A stretch of 64,000 bases of DNA. Source: Phymatolithon calcareum (Eukaryota > Rhodophyta > Florideophyceae > Hapalidiales). How positions within the stretch are numbered: the stretch's first letter is position 1; each line of letters opens with the position of its first letter. Where the stretch lies: assembly GCA_977006965.1 (NCBI GenBank), contig OZ345360.1, positions 2,604,001-2,668,000 on the forward strand, in the 5' to 3' direction. Made by a program: the position numbers and the translations under genes. This document shows positions 20,481 to 31,470 of this stretch, one piece after another. Under the pieces are notes generated by a model, which saw only the letters and a list, made by a program, of their open reading frames with translations, had not been told where the DNA came from and made no database searches.

Positions 20481-20939
20481 TACAGTGCAAGCACTCTAGC
20501 ACCTCCCTGTGTTTAACGTAGTAGAGGCCTTGTGGGCCGAGCAATAGGTGTAGCAAGTTTTGACTATGCTCATAAACTGGATGGTGACACATTTTTCTGT
20601 TGATCCACATTATGATAAACTATGAACATCCATCTTGCGCTTCGTGAGTCATATCCGGGCTTCGACGAGTCTGGGTATACCGCATCGAGCGGTAAGGATG
20701 AAATAAAGCAGACACAGGATTCTTTGCGCAAGATGGTTTACAGGTCACTACCTTTCGGAAAAAGCACTGTTTGCTAGCCACATAGAGAATAAACGTTCAT
20801 TGTTATAAGTCACTACCCAAGAAACCTTCCGAAATTGGTTGAACAAATGGACAGTTGCAACACTAAGCAGTATCCTGAAGAAGCATATATGGACCCCTCA
20901 AGAAGAACATGATGTTGTTCGAGCCATGGACCTGATACT
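20481..20939. other. Intergenic stretch without a supported gene
   Basis: Short ORFs only. A segment near 20765-20810 ('TTGCTAGCCACATAGAG') recurs imperfectly near 61305-61330, so a low-copy repeat is present. Confidence 0.4.
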
Positions 20940-21750
20940 ATGAAATTCTGCTCAAGGCAAATGAAAATTTTCGAATCTAGTAGAATACATGCTGAGAAAG
21001 GCGCCGACTATCCTCAAGTACTCTACTTCACAGGACTCGAAAGAATGGACGAAGTCGAACTGTACAATGAGATGACCCAAATGCTTCCTGCAAGGGCAGT
21101 TCTGGGACTCTCTTTCATCGGAAAATTCAGGCTGGAAATACTGTCCAGCATGTATTACTGTGACATAGTCATAGTGACAATGAAAGCAGCGGGGCTAAGG
21201 CTAGACAAAGAATACAATATCTTCAAGGACTCGGGTCAAGGAAGACACTGGTTTCAGGGGATGATCGTATACTCAAGAATCTATGGGGTATAAGGAAGGG
21301 GATGAAGAAATGCGCAGGATACACGGCTGATTTCCAAACACGAATCTTGTACAAAGACAACCAGAAGAAGGCAGAAGAAGAAATATAATTACTCGAGAGA
21401 AAAGCGCTTGCAGAGACACAAGCGGGCGTCGACAAGCAATTTGAAAGCGAATTGTCAGCATGTAATGAAAGCGCAGAATTTTCGAAAAACCCCACAGAAG
21501 TGCATAAACCGAAGAGCTCCGAGATTGATGCTGATAGCGACAGTATTGCAGCTGGTAACAACACCGAAGGGCCAAACCAAGTCCAAAAGACCTTAAGCTC
21601 CCGTACCAAAAACAGAGAAGATAACATGACCCCTGAAGGGACTTCAACGAACGAATCGACACCCAAAGCTAGCGAAACAGAATAGCACGACCCCGAGCAC
21701 AGAGCCACTAATAATTCCACTCCCATACCAGCATCGCACGTGGACGCTGA
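20940..21750 (+). pseudogene. LINE-A ORF1-like region
   Basis: The frame from 20940 (117 codons) and the following shifted frames carry a LINE ORF1-like C-terminal part ('RILYKDNQKKAEEE', near 21340). A low-complexity Ser/Thr/Glu-rich stretch to about 21684 follows ('SSEIDADSDSIAAGNN'). It lies directly upstream of the endonuclease start. Function is inferred from position and charge, and no RNA-binding domain is visible. Confidence 0.4.
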
Positions 21751-21765
21751 AGAAATTGTGGAATC

Positions 21766-22310
21766 ATGATCCTGGGAAACAGAATAGTATTTTCCACTTG
21801 TAACGTGGACGGATCGGCAGAGACGCCCAAAATGGTTGACCAAATCATGGGAAAACACCATGTGCAAGTCCTTGGTCTCACGGAGACTTTTCAAAAAGAA
21901 GACACAGCGATCAGGGTGAATTTCGACCAAATTTGTTCTTCCCGTCCGCAGGGCCCTCGAGAACGACCACGAGGAGGTGTAGCTTTAATAACTAAGGCCG
22001 ATACTCCGACCAAATTACTGGGTAACATGGCTACAAAAGCATTCCAGGTCGTGGTTGCAAATGTGATGGACATTGCGGTGTCGGTTTGTCTACATATCTC
22101 CTCTTGCGAGTCGAGAGGATTACTGCAAGTGTTTGGAATTCATCCACCGTCATTGCAGTGGGAAGGCGGTAATCATGGGTAAGGCACAGGGACCGCACAG
22201 GAAACTGGAGAGGGAACAAGATTGTTTCGTGGGCCGCAAAATTCAACTGGATAATAAGGAAGACAACAAGACCAACATTTGTATCTAACCATGGCAAGAA
22301 CAACATCGAC
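21766..22310 (+). pseudogene. LINE-A APE-type endonuclease
   Basis: The frame begins MILGNRIVFSTCNVDG (the S/T-x-N-V-x-G start of LINE endonucleases) and has 'QVLGLTETF' (catalytic Glu context) and 'RPRGGVALI'. After frameshifts the DxN region reads like 'VIMG.....H..W' and 'NGNKIVSW' around 22165-22240. It ends before the linker frame of 22317. Inactive because of several shifts. Confidence 0.75.
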
Positions 22311-22316
22311 ATCTTC

Positions 22317-23865
22317 ATGACGAAGTCCTTAGAAGGAGAGGTACCCGAACTGTTACATGTCATGTGGGAGTGTGTCACAGAACACATTCCTGTAGCAATG
22401 AGGGTACTCAACTACAGGATTATAACCCCTCGAAGAAAGAAAGTTATCTCAAAAGCTGCCAGGCGAAGCCTGGCAAGAATAACCAAGGCCAGAGAAGAAA
22501 TGTCGAAATGGGTACCGGGCATGATAGAGCAGCTGCGTACCTGTAATGCTGAAGCTAGACGTACCTCTGAATGCGGAGGTTCTTACAGCCCTATGGGAAG
22601 CCTGTGGGAGGTGCAGAGACATGCCAATGTACTGGCAGAATGCCCTATTGGTACCTATCCACAAGAAGGGACCACACCACGAACCTGAAAATTTTCGCTC
22701 AATATCCCTGCTCAGTCATGCAAGGAAAGTTATTGAAACGGCATTAGACAGTATGCTTCGCGAGGTATACTCCAACAACTGGTTCCAACTCAGGTTCCAA
22801 AAGGGAAAAGCTGAGAACTCGCAATCCTAAGAGCCACGGAACTATTGAAAGGCCAAAAAAGGTGCGTAGCACTACTGGACCTCAAAGCTGCATACGACAA
22901 CGTCCCAAGAAAACATCTGTTGGCCAGAATGAGACATTACTGCCACCAAAGCTATGCGCTATGAGAGAAGCATTCTTGGCACCGTCCTGGGTGTCAACCA
23001 TCGGAGATACTGATAAAAACTGGTTTCTAGTGGACAGAGGAGTACCACAGGGGTCCCCTCTCAGTCCAAGTCTATACAACATCTTCATGGATGAGTTTTC
23101 GGAACGCATGGGAGAAGTGCCCAGAGATTGGGCCGACGTTCTCCAATCCTATTCGCAGACGACGTAATTCTCCCAGCGAAATCACCTTCCGCTCTTCAGG
23201 GATTGCTAGACAAAGCCACTCAATGGGCCCAAGAACGCGGGATGACATAGAAAACGAAACCAGGAAAAAGCGAGATACTTGAATCGGATGAGACAGCGGG
23301 CGTGACATTCCAGCTGGCTAATAAGGCCCTCGCACATGTCGCGGAAGTCACCTACCTCAGAGTATCCCTAGGACCGGAGGGGGTTACAGATACACTGATG
23401 TTGCAACGCCTCAAGAGGGCTAGGATCGCTCTGTACGAGCTCCGTGCACTAGGGGTACTCAAGAAGGGAATTGGCATACAAAAATGCATCCAAGTATACA
23501 AGGCATTAATCCAACCACGCTGGGAGTACGCCATGCACTTAAAACCGTGGACAGAAAATGTCCAGAGCGCGGTCAAGGAAATTGAGCAAAAGTTTTTCAG
23601 ACAAGTCTTCGGGCCACTGGCACGAGGAAAGACGGATAGACTCCGCCTAATATGTCGAATACAAGCTGCTTCCCATGGACGGGAAATACCCTTTTCGAAG
23701 AACACCCTTTGTCAGAGCAGCAAGGCCAGAGACTGTGGGATGTACAGCGATCTTCTCAGATTTGCCCACCTCAATCTTGCCATCAACTACCTCTTGAGAT
23801 CATACTATGCGTGCAGACCACCGATGATGGCATGCACACCTCTACAAGATAACTGCCACCAGTGA
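22317..23865 (+). pseudogene. LINE-A reverse transcriptase and C-terminal part
   Basis: Successive frames read as follows. The linker is 'EVPELLHVMWECVTEHIPVA'. The RT has 'LLVPIHKKGPHHEPENFRSI', 'LLSHARKVIETALDSML', 'DRGVPQGSPLSPSLYNIFMD', and 'LFADDVILPAKSPSAL' (catalytic ADD, about 23145-23190). A C-terminal frame from 23302 has 'YKALIQPRWEYAMHLKPW'. At least four frameshifts or stops. The element decays near 23730, where the frame no longer matches the copy at 39228. Confidence 0.85.
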
Positions 23866-24640
23866 CCCGCATGGATGAATACCCATTGTTTTGTCCCGGC
23901 GCCAGAGTCGGTGGCAGCCGGAAAGCAACCACCCGCGATGACATTCGAGCGTTAATCGGCAATACCAAAGACTGTCTTGGAGCCGCAACCAGTTGCAGTC
24001 AAGGAGCGGCGGCGCGCGCGCTATTCCCATGCCGAGCCAAGTCGTTCGACACCGTCTCGAGGCGCAACCAGCGGCATTCGAGAAGCCGCTACGCGCAAAG
24101 ACGCTCCCGCGACAACCTAAGTTGCCCGACAGCGCCTGGCCGCCACAACTGGTGGCCGCCTGGAAAAACCGTTAGGCGTATGACGACCGGGCCAATAACG
24201 CCTTCCAGAAGCTCTCCATGCGACCCTCTCATCAGATAGCGCTACGAGGCGCCGCGCTGCGACCGGCCGAGAATTTGTGCGTCATATTCACAGGCGCGCA
24301 GACCCGCCAGCGGATGAAAACGCGGCGCAACACAGCGCAGAGTCAAAAGATTGCACGACAGTCCCACCGGCGGGCACAGTCGCGAACAACTGCTCCAGAG
24401 TTCGAGCCTCGCCGATCGAAATGCCTATATCAAGCAGGACGCCGAAGAAACCTTGATCTCCAGCACACGCATCGCAAGCTTGCAGACGCATTCACACGGA
24501 GGCACGCACTTCGAAACGTGCCTGAACCGAGACGTGAACCGCGCGTAAGGCACCAAACAGCGTAAGGAGCTCTTTGGTACGCCGGCTGTCCTTTTTCCAC
24601 AAGGACTCGTGGATATCTGATTTCTCGGCGGAAGGTTGAC
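23866..24640. other. GC-rich stretch without assigned gene
   Basis: Between the LINE and the DIRS element the base composition rises (runs such as GGCGGCGCGCGCGC near 24010). One plus-strand frame is open from 23993 to 24565 except for one TAG after codon 60. Its product is very Arg-rich, and overlapping frames are also open. It may be upstream sequence of the DIRS element or another retroelement gag. No homology is recognised. Confidence 0.3.
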
Positions 24641-24700
24641 AGGAGAGCTTTTCGAGTTGGAAGCCCACGTTTTTGTTGCTGTTATTGTTGCTGTCTTCCC

Positions 24701-25567
24701 ATGGCTCCTAAACGGACTCTCTCCGACGCCGACATTGAAGACAGAAGTGGTGAAGACGGATCATCGCAGCGCAAGAGGACAGCAAGCCCCGCAATGGGCG
24801 GCTCCAGCGCCAATTCATCGGCCGTGAATGGTGAAGTTATGGCGATGGCTAAAACACTAGACCAATTAAGCGTTGCAGAAATCAGCAAACTCAATTCCAA
24901 AAACTTGCGAAAAGCTATGAACACGCACTGTGCCACGTTCGAAATCTCCCCTGGAATTCCGCAGCGCACATCTCGAGCCCATCTTGCGGAACGCGCCTTG
25001 GAACTCAAATACGCGGGCAGCCAAAAGAAGGATGAATGTGAAGAAAGTGCAGAAGAACGAGACGCAGATGCTCCGCCGGAAAGTTTACCCAGTTCCGAGG
25101 AACTTCTCCGCAGAATCTCAGCACTTTCCGAGGACGACATACACAACATGACAAACAAACAAATTAAGGCTGCTATCACGGATTTCTGTATGACGCATGG
25201 CTCAACAAAAAATGTCATTCGGACAACAGGGAGAAAAGGTCTCATCGCACGCATCATGCAGCTCAAGAAGAACAGCAATACCACCGGCAGCACGCGTCTA
25301 ATCGCGAGAGCTACACGTGACGCAGGAAAATCCGTCCCCGTCGATGAACGTATACAACCGGGCAGTGGAAACGCGACACTCCCTCCCAGACCAGCACGTA
25401 CTCATGTTTTGCAAAGGTTCACCTCAGCCTCACCACAACCAGCCTTCCCTCGCATCAACAGAATCCGCAGAGGTCCGTTTCAAGAACCCACTCCAAACCG
25501 CGGAAGAACGACAACCGGAATGGGGGCAGGAACCGACGCCCTGAGTGAAATTTGTGAGCTTGCATAG
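24701..25567 (+). CDS. DIRS gag-like protein, N-terminal ORF
   Basis: Intact 288-codon frame starting MAPKRTLSDADIEDR. It holds two repeated helical segments ('LDQLSVAEISKLNSKNLRKA' at about residues 52-71 and 'ALSEDDIHNMTNKQIKAAIT' at about 137-156), each followed by a 'HC/CMTHG...R.......A' pattern. This suggests a duplicated small SAP-like or helix-turn-helix unit. A Pro/Arg-rich tail follows. Position upstream of the RT suggests a gag or nucleic-acid-binding role. The stop at 25567 is followed by more gag-like frames, so the original protein may have been longer. Confidence 0.6.
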   Translation: MAPKRTLSDADIEDRSGEDGSSQRKRTASPAMGGSSANSSAVNGEVMAMAKTLDQLSVAEISKLNSKNLRKAMNTHCATFEISPGIPQRTSRAHLAERALELKYAGSQKKDECEESAEERDADAPPESLPSSEELLRRISALSEDDIHNMTNKQIKAAITDFCMTHGSTKNVIRTTGRKGLIARIMQLKKNSNTTGSTRLIARATRDAGKSVPVDERIQPGSGNATLPPRPARTHVLQRFTSASPQPAFPRINRIRRGPFQEPTPNRGRTTTGMGAGTDALSEICELA

Positions 25568-25639
25568 ACAGAGATCCTTTCAATTGCACACCGGGAGCCG
25601 GAATGGCTGACTTCCCTTCTTGATGAATGCGCAAGCGAA

Positions 25640-26503
25640 ATGCCATCACTTCGTCCGAAGAGATTCGACCCCAGTGATGTACGCGAGCTCATCTCTGTAG
25701 CTACTGCGTTCAGAACACAAATCGACGAGTATCATACTCGAGCCGAAAGCCAAGGAAATGCAACGGCCGAACGCCATACGGCACAAATTCCGAGTCAAAC
25801 TTTAACCGAGCTACTTTCTGCACCCATTCCGCTCCATCGTGGGCCTGGAAATTCACGAGGGATAGCATTCGGAAGTGGCCAATCTATACCACCCGCAAGT
25901 GTTGGAGGTCTTACGTTCGGCGCCGCAACAGCCGAACCGTTACACGTTTCAGATGAGGGATAGGATTTTGGCCGAGGCCGAGGCACCGCAAACTTACTCA
26001 CCCCAGCACAAGTAATGCAGTACCGCGGCCGAGAAACAATGCGCCCCACACTGCTTTGCGACAGGCTCCTCGGCCCAACTATTCTAAAGGGCTTACTCTC
26101 ATCCGGCATGAACTTCGACGAATACGTACGACAGTGCAACTGGGCGAAAATCGAGAGCGGCCGCAAGACAAACTCCGCCGAAGCAGAAGCGGTAAACCTA
26201 GCTCAAGTTGTTCACCTAAGGATACTCGAAGTAAGCAGCACTCAGCAAGCACTTATGAGCAACTGGGCACTAAAAGTCATATTGCGGAGTCTATGGTGCA
26301 TACTGAAAGTGGAGCAAATGGTAACAAGCGAGAGTAACAATCGGACGCAGGCCTGGACAGCAGTGGAGTTCGTCCTAGAGCACACACCTCAGTCGGTGCT
26401 GCAGACAACAGCGGTGGATTCCTACGTCCGAAGAGAGCTTTCAGCTCTGAGCCGCTTCCAAACTGCGGCGATCAGAAAGAGAGACAAGACAAGCAGCGAG
26501 TAA
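25640..26503 (+). pseudogene. DIRS gag-like region, C-terminal part
   Basis: Two frames, 25640-25963 and 26015-26503, contain 'RFDPSDVRELISVATAFR' and 'TILKGLLSSGMNFDEYVRQC'. The second is helix-rich, ending 'ELSALSRFQTAAIRKRDK'. A short break at about 25963-26015 contains 'FGRGRGTANLLTPAQV'. Capsid-like by position only. Confidence 0.5.
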
Positions 26504-26517
26504 CTCTTTCCCATACT

Positions 26518-27655
26518 TTGCCACAACAATCGCCTCTAGAATTGATCCCTACCCTCGGTTCCATGTATTATGGCTCCTACAGTTTTCCCAACGCGGCAAA
26601 ATCCTTCACACAAAATTCAGAACCTCACCAGCATCTAGGAAGGAAGTCTCTGTCCTTTTCGCACCTCCTTCCACAACCAAAAGCGCAAAAAAATTCCCAG
26701 CGGTGGTGGGAAGAGTCAATCAAAGCTATCTCTCGTGGTGATTTTCGTCTCATCGATGCTGCCAAAATTGATCTACCTGCGTCGCCGAGCAACAAGAGTT
26801 CTGCCTGGATGAACGTACTCCCCCCAAATGAGCGAGAAACACTCGAATATCCACAAGGAGCTCTCATATCTGAGACTGGAAGCACCTCATGGATGGGGAA
26901 GTCAAAGTGTTTCCGTAAACCAGTTGTTCATGCACTTGAGGGACATTTTCCTTTGCTCCTGCAAAAAGCCTCGCGCGCAGACATGCTTCGGTGGTCAGTT
27001 GTGTCACAAGAAGACCCAAAATGGTCTAGTATTTCCGACGCTCTGACCGTGACCTCTTTTGGAGTCGTGAAGGACGAGGATCGGGATAGGCTGATATCTT
27101 GGCCGCGAATCCAGAACGATTACGTCCAAGATCCGCCTGAAGTAGACCTGCCATGCCCATCGCTCTTCAGCCGACTTCGGTTAGCTCAAAAAGGGAGATC
27201 TCCGCGTTTGCTCTGGACATCGAGAGCATGTTCCATAACATACAGCTACCGGACTGGCTCGTTCCCTGCTTTCCGCTAAAAACCGTGCATTTTGGAAAAC
27301 TTCACAGGGATCTACAACGAGAGCTACTGGAAACCTTGCAAGCCAAACACCGTTCCCGACAGAGCACAATTCTGCGCCCGCAGCAGTGCACATTGCCCAT
27401 GGGTTTCAAATGGGCTGTCTACATAGCGCATACGATCGCTGAAGCCTGCATCCACAGCGCATTCACATGTTTCTCTGTTGTGCAAAAAGAAAACGATTCT
27501 ACACGTCAAGTTCTTCCGAAAAACCCGGATTATCGAAGTTCCGCAAAAAGCCGCTCTTTCGCTACACATCATCGACGACGGCAACTGCGTTTTCTTAGAC
27601 TAGGACCCATGCGATGTGACTCTTCTTCAGTTCTTTCTGCACGAGTGCTTTGAAA
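26518..27655 (+). pseudogene. DIRS reverse transcriptase
   Basis: The frame 26518-27279 carries a leader with 'LISWPRIQNDYVQDPPEVDL' (the upstream block of DIRS RTs). The next frame, 27153-27653, has the first catalytic Asp in 'AFALDIESMFHNIQLPDW' and 'CTLPMGFKWAVYIAHTIAEA' (the LPMGF/W block). In a third frame near 27550-27595 it has 'SLHIIDDGNCVFLD', the catalytic IDD. At least two frameshifts are present, so no full RT can be made. Confidence 0.85.
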
Positions 27656-28504
27656 AGATCGGCCTTCCGATTATGCTGTCCAAGAGTATCCCCATGGGAG
27701 AGCTGCTAAAAATCACTATGCGGTTCATCAGTTGGGATTGGAACTTTTGAAGCGGAATCATCAGGCCAAGCTCGGAGAAGCTTGCAAAAGCTTACGAAAA
27801 ACTTGCGATAACACTTGCAAGCACAGTGCAAATCCCAGGTTACGAACTAGAAAGGCTGATTGGGACCCTAGTTTGGATCGCTATGGGGATGCGCCCTCTT
27901 CTCGCCGCGTACAGATTCGTCTTCTATGCCACCAACGTTAAAAAGATGCTACGCGCTCTCTCTCTCTTGGTACAAAGGGAGCTATCTGTTTTTAAGACGC
28001 TCATGTCAACTGCGGAAGTGTCACTCAATCGGCCGCTATGGCCTACCGTTAGCCACAGATGCGTCGGACATGAAAGGTGCTGTAGTCTACACAAGCTAAT
28101 GCAAAGCAGAAATCTCAAACCTGCTGAGGAAATCGCTATACAACGGAGGTTCGCTCCCAGAGGCAAACCCTGCCCGCGTGTTCGTGATTGCTCACCAATG
28201 GACGACCGCATTCTCTCACAAGTGGAGAATGGAAGCGCACATTAACGTCCTGGAGGCAGAAACAATCATCCTGGCTATTCGTTGGGTGGTTACGCACGGC
28301 GCCCATGGTTGTCGCATTGCTATCCTCAGCGACTCATTCGTATCAATAGCCGCGTTTACCAAGGGAATGTCTCCATCTGCACCCATTCTGCATCAAACGC
28401 GGCGATTCGCAGCGCTTTGCCTTACAAACGACCTTGAAGTCGTGTTTGTGCATGTGTCGTCAAAATCCAACCCCGCTGATACACCATCAAGGGCAAAAAT
28501 GTGA
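27656..28504 (+). pseudogene. DIRS RT thumb and RNase H
   Basis: After degenerate sequence ('ERLIGTLVWIAMGMRPLLAA' at about 27850), the frame 28178-28504 has RNase H features. These are 'HINVLEAETIILAIRWV' (catalytic Glu), 'IAILSDSFVSIAAFTKG' (Asp) and 'VVFVHVSSKSNPADTPSR' (the final NPAD block). This RNase H is characteristic of DIRS and other LTR-like RTs. Confidence 0.8.
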
Positions 28505-29110
28505 TCTGGACGGAATCGAGTATCGTCTACTGGGATAGGCAGGTTGAAAAGTGGACTCAGCTTACCGAAGAAATCCCTAGCGTCCAGCTTCTTGGCGACT
28601 CCAGCAACATAGCGAGGGTGTACCGAACGCCGTCATACATCCCGAACGATCTCGAAGTCGTGCCTGCTCACGTGCCGTCCATATCTAACCCCGCTGGGGG
28701 AATGTCAAGGGCAAAATTTTGATCGGGACGAATGCCCAAGTCGTCCAAATCATTACCCCGCTGGAGTTCCATGAAGGGCAAAATTGAGATAGGGACGGAA
28801 TCTAGTATCGTTTCTTTGGACGGACAGGTTGAAATCGGACTGAGCTCACCGAAGAAATCACTTTCCTGCAGCAACGCGGCGACTCCAGCAGCAGACTAGG
28901 CACTGGACCAAACGCGGTCGATTCGCAGCGCCGTACATCCCGAACGATCTCGAAAGTCGTGTTTGCTCTCGAATCATCCATATCCAACCCCCCCTGATAC
29001 AACGTTAAGGGCAAAACTGTGATCTGGATGGATGCCCAAGTCGTCCAAATCATAACCCCGCTGGTGTGCTAACAAGAGCAAAATATGATAAGGACAGACT
29101 TGATTATTTG
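28425..29110 (+). repeat. Degenerate tandem repeats after RNase H
   Basis: The NPAD-coding segment and its downstream sequence recur about four times with decay. 'AACCCCGCTG..ACACCATCAAGGGCAAAA'-type blocks occur near 28470, 28688, 28755 and 28990. 'ATCCCGAACGATCTCGAA' occurs near 28640 and 28940, and 'GCCCAAGTCGTCCAAATCAT' near 28732 and 29033. Units are about 70 to 300 bp. They separate RNase H from the recombinase. Confidence 0.6.
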
Positions 29111-29358
29111 CTCATCAGATGAGCGATGCGGAGACCGGGCTGACTCGTCCGAAACGAACTACAATGTCTCGAAAGTCCCTGCAGGCAAGTACCTCAGCGA
29201 AGGCAGGAAGCGCCGGCATTGCCTATCGAGCGATTTCTCGAATTGAATGTAGGCGACGCTTTGCCGCGCAACGGAGCAAGTTGAGGTCGCGTAAAGTGCC
29301 AAACTGAGCTCAGCTAAGGAACGTCGGCATCTAACACACGCAGGGAGCTCAAAAACCA

Positions 29359-30357
29359 GTGGTCTGTCAGTCAGCGATTACGAGTTTTGCCACGGACCTC
29401 GGAACAGCGTACGACAGGTACCCTCTTTTCGCACAAACAATCAAGCCATCCACTCAAAGGGCGTACAGCAATGCCCTCAATGCCTTCTTGGCATGCGTGG
29501 ACATCTCCGATCTGCACGAGAAGAACATTGACAAGGCCCTCGCCGACTATTTTCAGACGCTGTACCGTGATGAAAGCTCGCCCAGAAACCGTCAGAACGG
29601 AACAAACGCACTGTGTGCCGTATTACAACGCTTATCGCACATGCGTGTAAAACTCCCCTACGCCAGACGGGTACTCAAAGGCTAGGGAAAGACCATCAAA
29701 TCAAACCCCGCCACTCCGCTGACGAAAAGGATGTTACACGCGATAGCAGGAATGCTGATGATGATGGGCGAGGAAGCAGCTGCAGTATGCTTGGTAATCT
29801 CGTGGGCAGGCTTTCTGCGGGCAGCCGAGGCACTCGGACTTCACAAATCGGATATTGCACTTCCTAGCGATACCCGTCTCGGTGATGTCTCAGGAACCGC
29901 CGTAAGTATCCTCATCCGGGAAGCCAAAACCGGACCACAACAGTTCGTCGCGGTGAGGGACATAGCCACAAGGAACCTGATTGTGAGCTACCTTCGCAAT
30001 GTTGAGATTGAAAGTGGTGAACAGAAAATATTCGGTATCACATACGCCAAATATCTCCGCGTTTTAAGAGCTGCAGCTACAAATCTCGATCTGCAGCATC
30101 TCTGCATAACCACGCACTCCGCGAGAATCGATGGCGCTATTTTTGACTATCTCCAAGCCCAAAGCTTCGAAACTATCGCAACCACAGGACATTGGGCCTC
30201 GGTGAAGTCCGTGCAACGATTTCTGACGAACGGTCGAGCACAGCTAATGTCACTCACCTTTTCAAGAGCCCAAGCACGCAACATGGATATCGCTGTGCAT
30301 CATGCGGAGTTCCGGATTATTCAAGCTTCTTCCGTTATATCTAATCACGACGCTTGA
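29359..30357 (+). pseudogene. DIRS tyrosine recombinase
   Basis: The N-terminal SAM-like part (29359-29685, 'TIKPSTQRAYSNALNAFLAC') and the catalytic part (29731-30357) are split by a TAG near 29685. Catalytic signatures are the Arg in 'WAGFLRAAEALGL', HxxR in 'ITTHSARIDGA', and H/W in 'TTGHWASVKS'. The expected nucleophile Tyr is Phe ('VQRFLTNG', TTT codon near 30219). This, besides the stop, would abolish strand cleavage. Recombinase of DIRS elements inserts circular cDNA. Family assignment is secure, activity is not expected. Confidence 0.8.
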
Positions 30358-30441
30358 GGTGAACTGTTCGTTGCTTGAAGAAGCTCGCTCTTCAAGCACC
30401 AGAAACATAGTATCCAGATACTAAGCGTGGGATATTAAGAA

Positions 30442-31260
30442 ATGGTTCTCCGGCAAGCAGTGCTTTTCCGGGAGAAGGTTCCTAAGAGTTACTGGACGGT
30501 GTCCGGGAACTCTAGTAAGGAGAAGCGCGACATTGCTCGCCTTCTCTGGGGAGCTAGACCGTTGGACGCCATGAAAGCAAAGTGGCCAAAATTTCGGTTT
30601 TATGTTTTCGAAACCGCAGATCTTTCTAAAGTCTGTCAAGGCAGGCAGCCTCCAAGCCTACCTCGCTATCACAATACTAGCTCTCAAGATGCTGAGAAGG
30701 ACCATGGCGAAGAAAGAAAAGTTTCTGATGCAACCACCAGAGAGAAGAAATTCAGAAGAGCTTCAAGCCACAAGTAACGAGATCACATCGATGGAAACCA
30801 GAGAACCGTTCGATGAAGCGTTGAAGCAAATAATAGCGAACCAATCTGCAGAAGAACTCCAATCAGCATTCCTGACAGAGGAAGGAGAGAGTCTTGAATC
30901 AAAGAGAAAGAGGAAAATTCCGTACAAGACAAGAGAACTCCCTGCAATACTCAAATTTCCGCAACTGAAACACAGGCAACTGGCGGTTCAGTACGCCTCT
31001 GGAAGATTTCCCCAAGTGTCTTCCACACTGATGGCAGATAGATTCGGAAACAAAGTCAGACAGCACCTGGAGACCCTGGATCGCAACTTGTCAGCCTATG
31101 AACTCAAGGAAGGCGACAGAGCGGCAACTGAGAAGGCATTAGATGACCTTTTGCTCTTCATCAAAAGCATCATCGAGAGTATGCAGCATGAAGAAGACCT
31201 GTACTGAAAGAAGAAGCGACGCCTCTAAACTGCTACGAAGAGCAATCAAAACAACCGAAA
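30442..31260 (+). pseudogene. LINE-A C-terminal fragment
   Basis: The frame 30602-31207 ends ORF2: 'ILALKMLRRTMAKKEKFL', then 'LESKRKRKIPYKTRELPAIL', 'KHRQLAVQYASGRFPQVSST' and 'TEKALDDLLLFI'. These blocks are shared with 39580-39890. The first 150 bp are in a different frame and degraded. It is 5'-truncated, and the DIRS element ends just before it. Confidence 0.75.
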
Positions 31261-31470
31261 ACATGCTAGGGTCTCAGATAGAATGCCAGACATAAGAGTA
31301 GAGCCGCCCTAGCGAAAGCAGCACCTGAGGAAGCCCTGCCCGTATATTCGTTTGACTGCGGGGCTTTAAAAAAATTGCAATAAACAAATAAAAAAGCCGC
31401 GTACCTGTACTGACAAACGGGAGTTGAACGACTGGTATGATATTTTTCTGGAAAAGATGATTGTAGCGCC
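31261..31470 (+). mobile_element. LINE-A 3' end joined to a LINE linker scrap
   Basis: An A-rich stretch (TAAAAAAATTGCAATAAACAAATAAAAAA at 31368-31396, with AATAAA) closes the LINE. It is followed directly by a scrap (about 31404-31465) that matches the reverse complement of 1-80 in this window, that is the endonuclease-RT linker. A chimera of two LINE copies. Confidence 0.5.

Larger units (their letters stand above)
24641..30420 (+). mobile_element. DIRS-type (tyrosine recombinase) retrotransposon
   Basis: The gene order is gag-like ORFs, a reverse transcriptase with RNase H, then a tyrosine recombinase, all on the plus strand. This is the layout of DIRS order elements, which integrate with a YR instead of an integrase. 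No LTRs and no target duplication were found. Inverted or split terminal repeats could not be delimited by eye. All ORFs except the first gag frame are broken. A hairpin (GCTTGAAGA..TCTTCAAGC) closes the 3' side near 30374-30400. Confidence 0.85.

Noticed and set aside
21223-21930. 235-codon minus-strand ORF over the LINE-A ORF1/endonuclease start
   Set aside because: The plus strand carries recognisable LINE endonuclease sequence; the minus product has no motif and a Ser/Leu/Phe shadow composition.
24682-25293. 203-codon minus-strand ORF
   Set aside because: Shadow of the well-formed plus-strand gag-like ORF at 24701-25567.
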